From Bacilli bacterium (GTDB lineage: Bacteria; Bacillota_I; Bacilli_A; RF39; UBA660): DNA of 64,000 bases. Of this stretch, positions 1-7,443 are shown piece after piece. The DNA lies in contig CAAGQJ010000012.1 of the NCBI GenBank assembly GCA_900772095.1, positions 1-64,000 of the forward strand, in the 5' to 3' direction. The stretch's first letter is position 1. The number at the start of each line of letters is the position of its first letter. Below the pieces are notes generated by a model. The model was not told where the DNA came from. It saw nothing but the letters and a program-made list of their open reading frames with translations, and made no database searches. The position numbers and the translations under genes are program-made.

Positions 1-80
1 GGAGCGAGGTGGATTTGAACCACCGAACCCTAAGGAACAGATTTACAGTCTGCCGCGTTTGACCACTTCGCTATCGCTCC
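1..80 (-). tRNA. tRNA-Tyr (GTA), 3' end cut by window edge
   Basis: Read on the minus strand, this folds as a tRNA: acceptor arms GGAGCGA and TCGCTCC pair, the anticodon loop contains GTA, and there is a long class II variable arm as expected for bacterial tRNA-Tyr. The T arm carries GGTTCAAATCC. Only the discriminator base and any encoded CCA are missing, because they would lie left of position 1. It is the distal gene of a Val-Thr-Tyr cluster. Confidence 0.96.
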
Positions 81-83
81 AAG

Positions 84-159
<76 letters not shown>

Positions 160-166
160 ATTACTA

Positions 167-243
167 TGGTGGGCGATGTAGGACTCGAACCTGCGACCCC
201 CTGCTTGTAAGGCAGGTGCTCTAACCAACTGAGCTAATCGCCC
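167..243 (-). tRNA. tRNA-Val (TAC)
   Basis: The minus strand gives a full cloverleaf starting GGGCGATTAGCTCAG, anticodon TAC in loop CTTACAA, T arm AGGTTCGAGTCCT and an encoded CCA (TGG at 167-169 plus). It is the promoter-proximal gene of the three-tRNA cluster. Confidence 0.97.
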
Positions 244-268
244 ATAATTAATTACTCGGACAACTAAA

Positions 269-297
269 ATCATAATATATTATTGAACTTTTGTCAA
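269..297 (-). promoter_or_regulatory. promoter of the tRNA cluster
   Basis: On the minus strand TTGACA (292-297) is separated by exactly 17 nt from TATGAT (269-274). Transcription would start near 262, about 20 nt ahead of tRNA-Val. This is a near-consensus vegetative sigma-A promoter. Confidence 0.8.
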
Positions 298-315
298 TAC
301 AAAAGAAAAATTTTT

Positions 316-687
316 TTAATTTTTTTTAGTTTTTTTATCATTTTCACTTTTTTTAGCAGTTTCTATCCAACTTTCTAAATTATCTTGTAGTATTCCAAAA
401 CCACTTCCTACTTCTTCAATCTTTTTTGAATTAATTTTCTTTGGTCTGTAATTAATTCCTTTTATGCTTAATTTTAAATGAAAAGTATCGTCATCAACAC
501 TTAGTACTTTAGCATTAATAATTTCTCCTACTTTTACTACATCTTCAATATTTTTAACGAAGTTATTGGAAATTTCAGAAATATGAATAAGTCCACTATA
601 GTAGTCATCCAGAGAAACAAAAATACCATAGTTTTCAATTCCTGTAACAGCTCCAGTAACAATACTTCCAGTTTTATACTTAGTCAT
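316..687 (-). CDS. S1-domain RNA-binding protein, YugI/CvfD (general stress protein 13) type
   Basis: A 123-residue protein whose first 75 residues are a single S1 RNA-binding domain (opening GSIVTGAVTGIENYGIFVSL, then GLIHISEIS and VKVGEIINAKVL). The tail is short and Lys-rich. The length and single S1 module match the YugI/GSP13/CvfD family, which associates with ribosomes and affects translation or stress survival in Bacilli. The start is fixed by GGAAGTGATT seven nt before the ATG. Its upstream region is shared with the divergent NifU-like gene. The family call is firm; the exact ortholog is less so. Confidence 0.85.
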   Translation of the reverse strand: MTKYKTGSIVTGAVTGIENYGIFVSLDDYYSGLIHISEISNNFVKNIEDVVKVGEIINAKVLSVDDDTFHLKLSIKGINYRPKKINSKKIEEVGSGFGILQDNLESWIETAKKSENDKKTKKN

Positions 688-772
688 ATAATCACTTCCA
701 TAATTATATTATAAAGTATTTTCTTGAAATTTAAAAGAAATAATTGTAAATAATTTAAATTCGTGGTTTGTG

Positions 773-801
773 TGGACAAATTTAAGAAATGAATATATAA
801 T
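773..801 (+). promoter_or_regulatory. promoter of the NifU-like gene
   Basis: TGGACA (773-778), a 17-nt spacer, then TATAAT (796-801). The start point would be near 808, leaving a leader of only about 10 nt that still holds GGTGGTGATT before the ATG at 818. This rules out a start at the in-frame ATG at 770. Confidence 0.7.
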
Positions 802-817
802 AATGGTGGTGATTGAA

Positions 818-1042
818 ATGAAAGAAAAAGTAATTGAGGTTATAGATGATTTAAGGCCATTTTTAATGAATGATGGTGGAAATATTGAGTTTATAAAATT
901 AGAAAATGATGTTGTATATATAAAATTATCAGGTGCATGTTCAAATTGTCCGATGATTGGAATAACTTTTAAAGATGGTATTGAAAAAACAATTATGAAT
1001 AAAGTTCCTGAGGTTAAAGAGGTACGTTTAGTAGAAGAATAA
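818..1042 (+). CDS. NifU C-terminal-domain iron-sulfur protein (YutI type)
   Basis: A 74-residue NifU-like domain. It carries the signature LMNDGGNIEF and the cluster-binding pair Cys-x-x-Cys in GACSNCPM. Proteins of this stand-alone type (Nfu/YutI) carry or transfer Fe-S clusters to apo-enzymes in the cytosol. The start at 818 was chosen because it has a GGTGGTG ribosome site and lies just downstream of a strong promoter. In Bacillus the counterpart yutI lies in the yut gene region, and here the YutH- and YutD-like genes are close by. Confidence 0.9.
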   Translation: MKEKVIEVIDDLRPFLMNDGGNIEFIKLENDVVYIKLSGACSNCPMIGITFKDGIEKTIMNKVPEVKEVRLVEE

Positions 1043-1060
1043 AACCTATTCTTCTTTTTT
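1033..1060 (+). terminator. terminator of the NifU-like gene
   Basis: Nine-base perfect stem AGAAGAATA (1033-1041) with TATTCTTCT (1047-1055), loop AAACC, then a T run. The stem overlaps the stop codons of both convergent genes. The opposite strand has no U tract, so it should act only on the plus transcript. Confidence 0.75.
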
Positions 1061-1951
1061 TATCCATTCAATTAAGGGAATATTATAAATACTATATTTT
1101 TCAAATAAGAATTTTAGTAACGATATTATATTTTTGTTGTTTGTAACTCCACTTATTGAGGTTTCTTTTTTATATTCTAATATAATATCTTCATATACAT
1201 CAAAATAGTATGAAGGGAATAGTATTCTTGTTATTAAAAGCATTATATCTTCTCTATTTAGTTTTAAGTTATTAAATATAGTATTTAAATCATTAATTGT
1301 CCAGTTTTTATTATAGATATAACTTTTTAAGTACTCTCCGATGTCTCTTTCTTTGTAATCAATTAGTAAATTAAGGGGGTTTAGAAAGTAATATAAGTCT
1401 GTATCTATTCCTACTCTTTTATGGCAAACAAATTTAATGTTTTTGTTGTTTAAATTATTAAAATTAAAATAGCTAATGCCATTTTCCCATAATCCTATGT
1501 AGTAATCGACTGAATTATTAATTAAAGGATATTTAAGTTTTACTGAGTAGAATTGTTCTTCTATATAGTCTATTTTACTTTCCCAGTGGTAAGACCAATT
1601 TGATTTATCTAGTTTTAAGATGTCTTTGTCATAAACTATGTAATTGAATTTGATAATATCTTCAAGTGTAATTAATCTGTTCTTGATTTTTGGAATAATC
1701 ATTAATATGTAATAAACGTCTTCATACATAAATAGTATATTATTATTTTTGGTTAAAATAATTCTGTAGGTTGGAAAGTTTTTCTTTAACATATCAATAT
1801 TAAGTTTATATATTGATATAGCTTCATATATATTACGGTCAAAACTTGAAACTACATAATCATTATTTTGAAATTTGAAATAATAATTATTATTAATTTC
1901 TGATAATTCATCAACATAAATATTATAATTGTATATTAAGGCGTTTTTCAT
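1046..1951 (-). CDS. kinase-like fold protein resembling spore coat YutH/CotS
   Basis: A 301-residue, Asn/Tyr/Ile-rich protein with no signal peptide. Features recalling the YutH/CotS branch of aminoglycoside-phosphotransferase-like proteins are a central YYIGLWENGISYF, a VCHKR segment, and a later DYKERDIGEYLKSYI, which resembles the '(R)DIAE' segment after the metal-binding Asp in that family. The canonical catalytic HxD motif is not obvious, so it may be a pseudokinase. The start is the ATG at 1951, with GGAGAG seven nt upstream; the longer frame begins with a TTG inside that ribosome site. Convergent with the NifU-like gene. The call rests on motif resemblance and on the nearby YutI/YutD-like genes. 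Confidence 0.5.
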   Translation of the reverse strand: MKNALIYNYNIYVDELSEINNNYYFKFQNNDYVVSSFDRNIYEAISIYKLNIDMLKKNFPTYRIILTKNNNILFMYEDVYYILMIIPKIKNRLITLEDIIKFNYIVYDKDILKLDKSNWSYHWESKIDYIEEQFYSVKLKYPLINNSVDYYIGLWENGISYFNFNNLNNKNIKFVCHKRVGIDTDLYYFLNPLNLLIDYKERDIGEYLKSYIYNKNWTINDLNTIFNNLKLNREDIMLLITRILFPSYYFDVYEDIILEYKKETSISGVTNNKNIISLLKFLFEKYSIYNIPLIEWIKKEE

Positions 1952-1996
1952 ATAAAATCTCTCCAATAAATTTTATGTAAAAATAAATAATTATAT

Positions 1997-2019
1997 GAAA
2001 AAAGAGTCTGCTGACTCTT
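1997..2019 (-). terminator. terminator of the coiled-coil protein gene
   Basis: Minus-strand stem AAGAGTC (2013-2019 side) with GACTCTT (2002-2008 side), 4-nt loop, followed by TTTTTTC. It lies just after the stop codon at 2026. Confidence 0.75.
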
Positions 2020-2025
2020 AAAATA

Positions 2026-3063
2026 CTATACTGCTCTTTTAACTGTTTCTGTTTCTTCTTCCATTATACGCATTTTTTCAAATGGATTAAAAACATCAAC
2101 TGGTTTTTTTGGTTCTTCTGCACTTGTTAGTGATAATTGTTTTTCCAAAGTTTCTTTTTCTTGTTCTAGTTTTTCTATTTGACCTGCAGTTGTTAAATCT
2201 CTTTCAATGGTATTGCAAAGTTCAATACCGTTTTTTTCTGCTGACATCAATCTTGTTTTTTGTTGAGCTTTTTCTTGTTCTAATCTTGCTTTTTCTTGTT
2301 CTAATTTTTCTAATTTAATTTCTTCTTCAGATTTGATTCTTTGTAAGTTATCAATAGATTCTTTTATTTTGTCTAACTCTCTTTTTGCTCTTTCTGAAGA
2401 ATCAAGTGATGCAGCTTCTTTAATTTCAGCAAGTGATACAGTTGCAGTTTTTGAAAGAATGTCTTCGATGTCTTGTTTTCCTCCTGAGATAACTTCCTTT
2501 TGCCTTTCTAAGTTTCTTATTGTAGTTTCTATTCCTTCGATATTAGCTTTAATTTTTGCTATTTCATTTTTGTTTGCATCAAGTTTTGAAACACCATTAA
2601 TCAATACTTTGCCAACAACAGATAGTGGATCTGCAGTTTCACTCATTTTTCTTATTCTTTCAGAGCGATCGCCAACATTAACAGGACTTTTAATATCTGG
2701 TACTGTATATTCTCTTGGTTTTTCAACTTTTTTTGGTTCTTCTTCTCTTACTGGTCTTTCAAAGCTATAAGGCTGTCTTTCATAAGTTGTCCTAGTGCCT
2801 TCATATGGTCTAGGTGCTTCGTAAACAGGTTTTGATTGTTCACTTGTTGGATTAAAGAATGCTTCATCAAGTACTTTTTCTTTTTTTGTTTCAGGTACTA
2901 TAGGTTCTGCTAGTTTGACCTCTTCTATTTCTACTTTAGAAGGTACTTTAGCAAATTTTTCTCTTAATACAGCAAGCTTACCACTAGAAACCTTAATTCT
3001 TTTACCAGAACTATATTCTCTAAAATCTACTTCTTCACTTCTTATTAATTTTACATTTTCCAT
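2026..3063 (-). CDS. uncharacterised cytosolic coiled-coil protein
   Basis: I do not recognise this 345-residue protein. The first ~60 residues are basic and mixed (VKLIRSEEVDFREYSSGKR). Residues ~75-130 are Pro/Glu/Tyr-rich and look disordered. About residues 150-325 form a long charged coiled coil (runs such as KLEQEKARLEQEKAQQ). The end carries EEPKKPVDVFNPFEKMR. There is no signal or membrane segment. The start at 3063 has GGAGGAAG eight nt upstream; the longer frame starts at a TTG overlapping that site. The gene follows the DUF1292 gene by 15 nt and probably shares its transcript. The EEPKKP peptide recurs in the membrane protein at 4422-5225. Confidence 0.75.
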   Translation of the reverse strand: MENVKLIRSEEVDFREYSSGKRIKVSSGKLAVLREKFAKVPSKVEIEEVKLAEPIVPETKKEKVLDEAFFNPTSEQSKPVYEAPRPYEGTRTTYERQPYSFERPVREEEPKKVEKPREYTVPDIKSPVNVGDRSERIRKMSETADPLSVVGKVLINGVSKLDANKNEIAKIKANIEGIETTIRNLERQKEVISGGKQDIEDILSKTATVSLAEIKEAASLDSSERAKRELDKIKESIDNLQRIKSEEEIKLEKLEQEKARLEQEKAQQKTRLMSAEKNGIELCNTIERDLTTAGQIEKLEQEKETLEKQLSLTSAEEPKKPVDVFNPFEKMRIMEEETETVKRAV

Positions 3064-3078
3064 TTTTTCTTCCTCCAA

Positions 3079-3348
3079 TTAACCCTCATTCTTGGCTAAC
3101 TCTCTTAAAACATCTTTGATTTTAGACCATTCCTCATCAGTTTCAACACCAGTTAACCTAACACCATCTTTGTCAGTTACCATCTCGCTAACATAAATAG
3201 TGACATTACCATTTTCATCTATTTCATTTTTAGTATATACTACATATCTTTTTTTTGTATCACTAAATTCAAAGCAAATAACTTCTTCTACTTCTTCAGT
3301 TCTACCATCAGGTTTATTAATTGTAAGCATCTTTTTATTATTCACCAT
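3079..3348 (-). CDS. DUF1292 family small acidic protein (YrzB-like)
   Basis: 89 residues with the DUF1292 pattern: an acidic strand CFEFSDTKKRYVVYTKNEIDE, then VTIYVSEM and a C-terminal DEEWSKIKDVLREL helix. The family is widespread in Firmicutes and has no established biochemical role; in Bacillus the relative YrzB lies elsewhere, beside yrrK. The ribosome site is a near-perfect AAAGGAGGT. First gene of a two-gene unit with the coiled-coil protein. Confidence 0.75.
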   Translation of the reverse strand: MVNNKKMLTINKPDGRTEEVEEVICFEFSDTKKRYVVYTKNEIDENGNVTIYVSEMVTDKDGVRLTGVETDEEWSKIKDVLRELAKNEG

Positions 3349-3384
3349 TCATACCTCCTTTAGTATCTAATGTGATTGTAACAC

Positions 3385-3412
3385 AAAAAAAAAGTAAATT
3401 CAACAATTTACT
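3385..3412 (-). terminator. terminator of the YutD-like gene
   Basis: Minus-strand stem AGTAAATT with AATTTACT (arms 3405-3412 and 3393-3400), loop GTTG, then nine T residues. The arm includes the stop codon of the YutD-like gene at 3408-3410. Confidence 0.85.
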
Positions 3413-3686
3413 GCATTTTTCTTAATAAAAACCACTTAGAACCGTATGCACAATAGTTAAGAATATAATCATCTAATGTTTTTATATCATTTATTTTCTT
3501 TTTATTTTTATTTTTTTCACTACAAAAACCTTTAAGTCTAATTTTGTTATATGCTATATCTCCAAAAATATAATCATAATTGTTGAAATAAGGGGTAACT
3601 AATTCTTTTACTTTTTCATAGTCAAAGGCATTATTATCGTCTTTTTCTAGGACGTATTTTATATTATTAAAGGTATACTCTTTCAT
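3408..3686 (-). CDS. yutD: YutD family protein (DUF1027)
   Basis: 92 residues. The core YDYIFGDIAYNKIRLKGF followed by LDDYILNYCAYG and a terminal FLLRKM is the YutD/DUF1027 signature (family pattern YDYIVGDWGY..LRLRGF...LEDYLYEYCNFG...VLRK). The family is found in Bacilli and has no proven function. Start supported by TTGGTGATT. It is one of several yut-region genes here (NifU-like yutI, a YutH-like gene), so part of an ancestral neighbourhood persists. Confidence 0.85.
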   Translation of the reverse strand: MKEYTFNNIKYVLEKDDNNAFDYEKVKELVTPYFNNYDYIFGDIAYNKIRLKGFCSEKNKNKKKINDIKTLDDYILNYCAYGSKWFLLRKMQ

Positions 3687-3722
3687 AAAATCACCAATTT
3701 AATATTATCATAATAAGGGTTA

Positions 3723-4403
3723 CTATTCAAGAAATGATGAATAATAATCTGAATTTTTTAGAATTGTACCTCCGTAGTATAAAGGGATACTTCCAGTAAC
3801 TATTTTATATGAAATAGGAACATTTACACTAAATGAAACAATATCAGACATTAAGGGAAGCATCATTCTTTCTTTTATCTCTACATTAATGCTTAATTCA
3901 ATTAAGGAATTATTTATACCGTATTCTTTGACTTTTGTTTCTATGCTACTTAGGACAGAGCCAATTAATTTAATTCTAACAGGTATATTGGGTCCTAGGT
4001 TGTTAACTGCTACGTTATTGAATACAATTCCAAATGGAATATAAAATGCTACAGAGTTTTCTAAGTTTTTGATTTCTTCTTGCAAATTATTAACAATGTT
4101 TCTTAGTATTATATTAACTAAGTATGTATTGTAGTCTATCATTTCTATTTCATTATCAGAGTTTCTACTTATTTTAAATAAGTCATCACTGCTAATTAGT
4201 TTAAGGGTATTATCATCTACTGAATTATTAATTATTTCTGATGTATACATATAGGCTTCTTCTTTTCCATATTCTAATATATATCTTGAAGCATTGTTAG
4301 ATAGTTTAATAAACAAAAATATTAATAGTATTATAAAGGCAATTACTATTAACATTTTAAATTTAAAATTAATTTTTCTTTTATATTTTAAGTTCATTCT
4401 CAT
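3723..4403 (-). CDS. yunB: sporulation protein YunB
   Basis: 226 residues: a basic N-terminus, one membrane segment (~residues 16-34), and an outer domain beginning ASRYILEYGKEEA. YunB-family landmarks are visible: IINNSV, the middle VAFYIPFGIVFNNVAVNNLGP, LIGSVLSSIETKVKEYGINNSLIELS, and the close VPISYKIVTGSIPLYYGG. YunB is made in the mother cell and is needed for normal spore formation in Bacillus; its mechanism is not known. No clear Shine-Dalgarno precedes the ATG at 4403 (ATG at 4397 is an alternative). In Bacillus yunB is near yutD, as here. Confidence 0.88.
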   Translation of the reverse strand: MRMNLKYKRKINFKFKMLIVIAFIILLIFLFIKLSNNASRYILEYGKEEAYMYTSEIINNSVDDNTLKLISSDDLFKISRNSDNEIEMIDYNTYLVNIILRNIVNNLQEEIKNLENSVAFYIPFGIVFNNVAVNNLGPNIPVRIKLIGSVLSSIETKVKEYGINNSLIELSINVEIKERMMLPLMSDIVSFSVNVPISYKIVTGSIPLYYGGTILKNSDYYSSFLE

Positions 4404-4421
4404 ACTAAAATATATTAAAAA

Positions 4422-5225
4422 TTAAAGAAAATATTTATAAAATAAATAAGCTCCTGCTAATAAAATTAATATAACTAGTATTATAATGAATATTAATACT
4501 TTTTTACTACTTTTGATTTCGAGGTCAATTTCTTCTTCGTCTTCTTTTGGTTCTTCTTCTATGGGAACTTCTTTGGCAATTTCTTCTTTGGTGTCTTCTT
4601 GTTCTTCTTTTGTTTCTTCTTGTTTTTCATTAGTTTCTTCCTCTTTTAGAGGTTTTTTTGGTTCTTCTTTATCTAGAATATCTTTGCTTGTTTCTTCGCT
4701 TAGAACTGGTTCTTCTACCATTAAATCATCTAATAAGCCATCACTTTTTGTAGGACTTTGTTCTTTGGTTGTTTCTTTTTCACTATTTCCATATATTGTA
4801 TCTATTAGTTGTCTTAAACTTTCTTTACTTGTGTTTTTGTTTTCATCTATTTTTGCAATATCTAATTTAGTTAGTATGTTGTATTCTGTATTTATTAATC
4901 TTTTTTTATCATCACTTGCAAATAATTTATTTTCTCTAGCAAGTTTTAATATTTCGTTAATATCATATATTCTATTATCTACTTTTTGTTCTTTAACATA
5001 AACTTCATCATCTCTTTTTTCATTAGGAATTAGTTTATCAAGCTCTCTTCTTTGTTGATATTCAGATCTAGTTAATTTATCTTTGTTTATGTTTTTTATT
5101 TCTATGGCATTATTTACATCAATATAATCAACATCAATATCTGAAATTGTTTCGTATAATTTTTTGTTTTTTTCTGTTCTTTCTTTAGTATTTGAACTTT
5201 CATATCTATCCATCCTGCTACTCAT
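4422..5225 (-). CDS. uncharacterised acidic tail-anchored membrane protein
   Basis: 267 residues I cannot assign to a family. It has no N-terminal signal. Residues ~1-140 are charged and helical (RSEYQQRRELDKLIP, IYDINEILKLARENKLFASDDKKRLI). Residues ~140-240 are very acidic, low complexity and rich in Glu/Lys/Pro (KEEQEDTKEEIAKEVPIEEE). The C-terminus is a single hydrophobic helix preceded by KSSKKV and followed by YKYFL, so the protein is probably a cytosolic domain anchored by its tail. Start at 5225 follows GAGGTGGT. It lies 18 nt upstream of yunB and may be co-transcribed with it. Confidence 0.75.
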   Translation of the reverse strand: MSSRMDRYESSNTKERTEKNKKLYETISDIDVDYIDVNNAIEIKNINKDKLTRSEYQQRRELDKLIPNEKRDDEVYVKEQKVDNRIYDINEILKLARENKLFASDDKKRLINTEYNILTKLDIAKIDENKNTSKESLRQLIDTIYGNSEKETTKEQSPTKSDGLLDDLMVEEPVLSEETSKDILDKEEPKKPLKEEETNEKQEETKEEQEDTKEEIAKEVPIEEEPKEDEEEIDLEIKSSKKVLIFIIILVILILLAGAYLFYKYFL

Positions 5226-5290
5226 ATTGACCACCTCATATTCTATAATCTATTGTAGCACATAAATTTATATTTTAACAATAAATATAT

Positions 5291-5318
5291 TTTACATTTA
5301 CACTTTTTCGTATATAAT
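5291..5318 (+). promoter_or_regulatory. promoter of the ferredoxin gene
   Basis: TTTACA (5291-5296), 16-nt spacer, TATAAT (5313-5318). The transcript would start near 5325, ten nt before the ATG, with AGGAGG in between. Confidence 0.65.
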
Positions 5319-5335
5319 TATAACAGGAGGTAGTT

Positions 5336-5530
5336 ATGAAAGCAAAAGTCTCTCAAAACATGTGTATCGGTTGTGGTGCTTGTGAAGCAATTGCTCCTTT
5401 AGAATTTAGATTAAATGATGATGGATATTCAGAAGCAATTAATGAAACAGTTAAAGAAGAAAATGAGGATGCTGTTAAAGATGCTGTAGAAAGTTGTCCA
5501 ACAAGTGCAATCGTTATTGAAGAAAAATAG
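5336..5530 (+). CDS. fer: small ferredoxin, single [4Fe-4S] cluster
   Basis: 64 residues with cluster ligands Cys-x2-Cys-x2-Cys in CIGCGAC near the N-terminus and a distal Cys-Pro (ESCPTSAI) near the end. This is the pattern of Bacillus-type monocluster 4Fe-4S ferredoxins, soluble one-electron carriers. The protein is acidic, as usual. Ribosome site AGGAGG. Monocistronic between a promoter and a bidirectional terminator. Confidence 0.93.
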   Translation: MKAKVSQNMCIGCGACEAIAPLEFRLNDDGYSEAINETVKEENEDAVKDAVESCPTSAIVIEEK

Positions 5531-5550
5531 TAGTTAGATACTATTTTTTG
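5526..5550. terminator. bidirectional terminator between ferredoxin and rluB
   Basis: Stem AATAGTA (5526-5532) with TACTATT (5539-5545), 6-nt loop. Six T residues follow on plus and five on minus, so it can serve both convergent genes. Confidence 0.7.
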
Positions 5551-6260
5551 TTTGCCATACTATATAATTGTTTTACTTCTTTTATAGTAAGTTTTCGATA
5601 TTCACCACTTTTTAAGCCCTCTAAAGTTAGGAAAGCTATTTTTTCTCTTTTTAATTTTATTACTTCATGGGAAACTTTACTAAACATTTTCTTGACTTGA
5701 TGGTTTTTTCCTTCATGGATAGTAATTTCAACAATACTTGTATCTGTTTTATAGTCATAATTTTTAATTTTTACTTTTGATTTGCTTGTTTTTATTCCAT
5801 CTATTATTACGCCATTTTTAAGTTTCATTAGTTCGTTAGGAAGCAATTTACCTTTTATTTTAGCAACATAAACTTTATCAATGTTATTTTTGGGATGCAT
5901 CATAAAATTAGCAAATTGTCCATCGTTAGTAAGAAGTAATAAACCAGTAGTATCGTAGTCAAGTCTTCCAACTGGATAAATTCTTGCACTAGTTTGTATT
6001 AAAGATACGACTGTTTTTCTATTTTTATCGTCATCTGTAGTAGAAATTACTCCTCTTGGTTTATTTAGTAAGTAATATACTTTTGGTTCTTTTTCTATAA
6101 TAATATCATCTATTTTTATTTCGTCTTTTTCATTTACTTTATATCCAAGTTCTGTAATAATAACATCATTTACTTTAACTTTTGAGTTTTTTATTAAATC
6201 TTCAGCTTTTCTTCTAGAGGTATATCCAGAGTTTGCAATAACTTTTTGTAATCTTTCCAC
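5541..6260 (-). CDS. rluB: 23S rRNA pseudouridine synthase RluB (RsuA family)
   Basis: 239 residues. An N-terminal S4 RNA-binding domain (ERLQKVIANSGYTSRRKAEDLI) is followed by the RsuA/RluB catalytic domain with LLNKPRGVISTT and the active-site motif GRLDYDTTGLLLLTNDG (catalytic Asp). RluB converts a uridine of 23S rRNA helix 80 to pseudouridine. The start is the GTG at 6260, placed by GAGGTG six nt upstream and by the usual family N-terminus MERLQKVIA; another GTG at 6269 overlaps the ribosome site. Followed at 6298 by a D,D-carboxypeptidase gene, probably its upstream operon partner; in Bacillus the related dacB also precedes rluB. Confidence 0.93.
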   Translation of the reverse strand: MERLQKVIANSGYTSRRKAEDLIKNSKVKVNDVIITELGYKVNEKDEIKIDDIIIEKEPKVYYLLNKPRGVISTTDDDKNRKTVVSLIQTSARIYPVGRLDYDTTGLLLLTNDGQFANFMMHPKNNIDKVYVAKIKGKLLPNELMKLKNGVIIDGIKTSKSKVKIKNYDYKTDTSIVEITIHEGKNHQVKKMFSKVSHEVIKLKREKIAFLTLEGLKSGEYRKLTIKEVKQLYSMANKK

Positions 6261-6297
6261 ATCAATCACCTCTTAAATTATAAATAATTTAAGAAAC

Positions 6298-7359
6298 TTA
6301 ATCAATAATTTTACTAAAGATTTTTTTTATTTTATCAAAGAAACTTGTTTTTTCTTCTTGTTTATAAATATCTATTTTCTTTATTATTTCATTATCAAGA
6401 TATACATATAAATATCCTTTTATATTACTTTTATTGTCATTATTCATATCTATTTTGGTAGTTATTTTTTCTTTTTCTTTTGAGGTTAAGGGATAAGAGA
6501 AAGATTCTTTTATATATAGTTTATCACTATCGTCAACTTCTAATTTAAAAGTATCTTTATTAACAATTAGATAATTACGATAATTGTTAAATACATCTTC
6601 ATAAAGTTTTGTATGTAAATCATAATCATATATGTTGTTAAATGATGAGATAACAACATCTAAATCTTTATTTGAGGCGCTTGTAACAAGAACTCTTTTA
6701 GCAAGTGGTGTATAACCGGTTTTTCCTCCGGTAGCTTTGTCATATAGTTTTAGTATTTTATTTTTATTGCTCCATTCATAACTTTTTTTATCACTTTTTG
6801 TAGTGTAAATTTTGGTTCCTACAATCATTTTAAATATGTTATTTTTATAAGCATAGGAATAAAGTTTAGATAAGTCTCTTGCTGTTGAATAGTTTTTGGT
6901 GTCATCATCAAGTCCTGTTGGATTATTGTAAGTGGTGTCTTCCATACCTAATTCTTTGGCTTTTTCATTCATCATCTTAACGAAGCTTGGAATACTACCT
7001 CCAACATAGTTTGCAATAGTTACAGTAGCATCATTACCACTTCTAAGCATAAGACCATATAATAAATCTAGTAAAACCATATTTTCATTATATTCTAAAT
7101 ATATATTGGAACCATACATTGTAAGTATTTCATCACCAGATTTTACAATATTATATAATTCGGAGTTTTCTATGGCTACGATTGCAGTCATAATTTTTGT
7201 AGTTGATGCGATTAATCTTTTGTCATCCATATTTTTAGAGTAGAATATTCTACCACTATTTATATCTTGCACTACAATTGATTCTGTATTTAAATTAACA
7301 GCATTTACCATAGTAGGAAGTATAATTAGTAGTAAACTTAATACAACAATTTTTTTCAT
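6298..7359 (-). CDS. penicillin-binding D-alanyl-D-alanine carboxypeptidase (DacF/DacB type)
   Basis: 353 residues with a cleavable signal peptide (MKKIVVLSLLLIILPTMVNA). All three serine-peptidase S11 motifs are present: STTK at 52-55 (nucleophile Ser52), SGN at 107-109 and KTG at 213-215. It should remove the terminal D-Ala from peptidoglycan stem peptides outside the membrane. The C-terminal ~100 residues are the usual beta-rich stalk, without an obvious second membrane anchor. Ribosome site GTGGTGATT. Pairing with rluB is seen in other Firmicutes, where the neighbour is sporulation dacB or dacF. Confidence 0.92.
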   Translation of the reverse strand: MKKIVVLSLLLIILPTMVNAVNLNTESIVVQDINSGRIFYSKNMDDKRLIASTTKIMTAIVAIENSELYNIVKSGDEILTMYGSNIYLEYNENMVLLDLLYGLMLRSGNDATVTIANYVGGSIPSFVKMMNEKAKELGMEDTTYNNPTGLDDDTKNYSTARDLSKLYSYAYKNNIFKMIVGTKIYTTKSDKKSYEWSNKNKILKLYDKATGGKTGYTPLAKRVLVTSASNKDLDVVISSFNNIYDYDLHTKLYEDVFNNYRNYLIVNKDTFKLEVDDSDKLYIKESFSYPLTSKEKEKITTKIDMNNDNKSNIKGYLYVYLDNEIIKKIDIYKQEEKTSFFDKIKKIFSKIID

Positions 7360-7420
7360 ATAATCACCACTTAATTATATGAAGAATAGATAGAATTAAT
7401 TAGTATTATGATTTATAAAA

Positions 7421-7443
7421 ATAAAAAAAAGGACATTTGTCCT
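7421..7443 (-). terminator. terminator of the lipoprotein gene at 7442
   Basis: Minus-strand stem AGGAC with GTCCT (arms 7439-7443 and 7430-7434), loop AAAT, then eight T. It overlaps the stop codon of the lipoprotein gene. Confidence 0.75.

Noticed and set aside
770..817. N-terminal extension of the NifU-like protein from the ATG at 770
   Set aside because: It would begin upstream of the promoter -10 at 796-801 and has no ribosome site.
4486..5001. 171-codon plus-strand open frame antisense to the tail-anchored protein
   Set aside because: Its Ser-rich product is the complement of Glu/Lys codons in the acidic region of the real gene.
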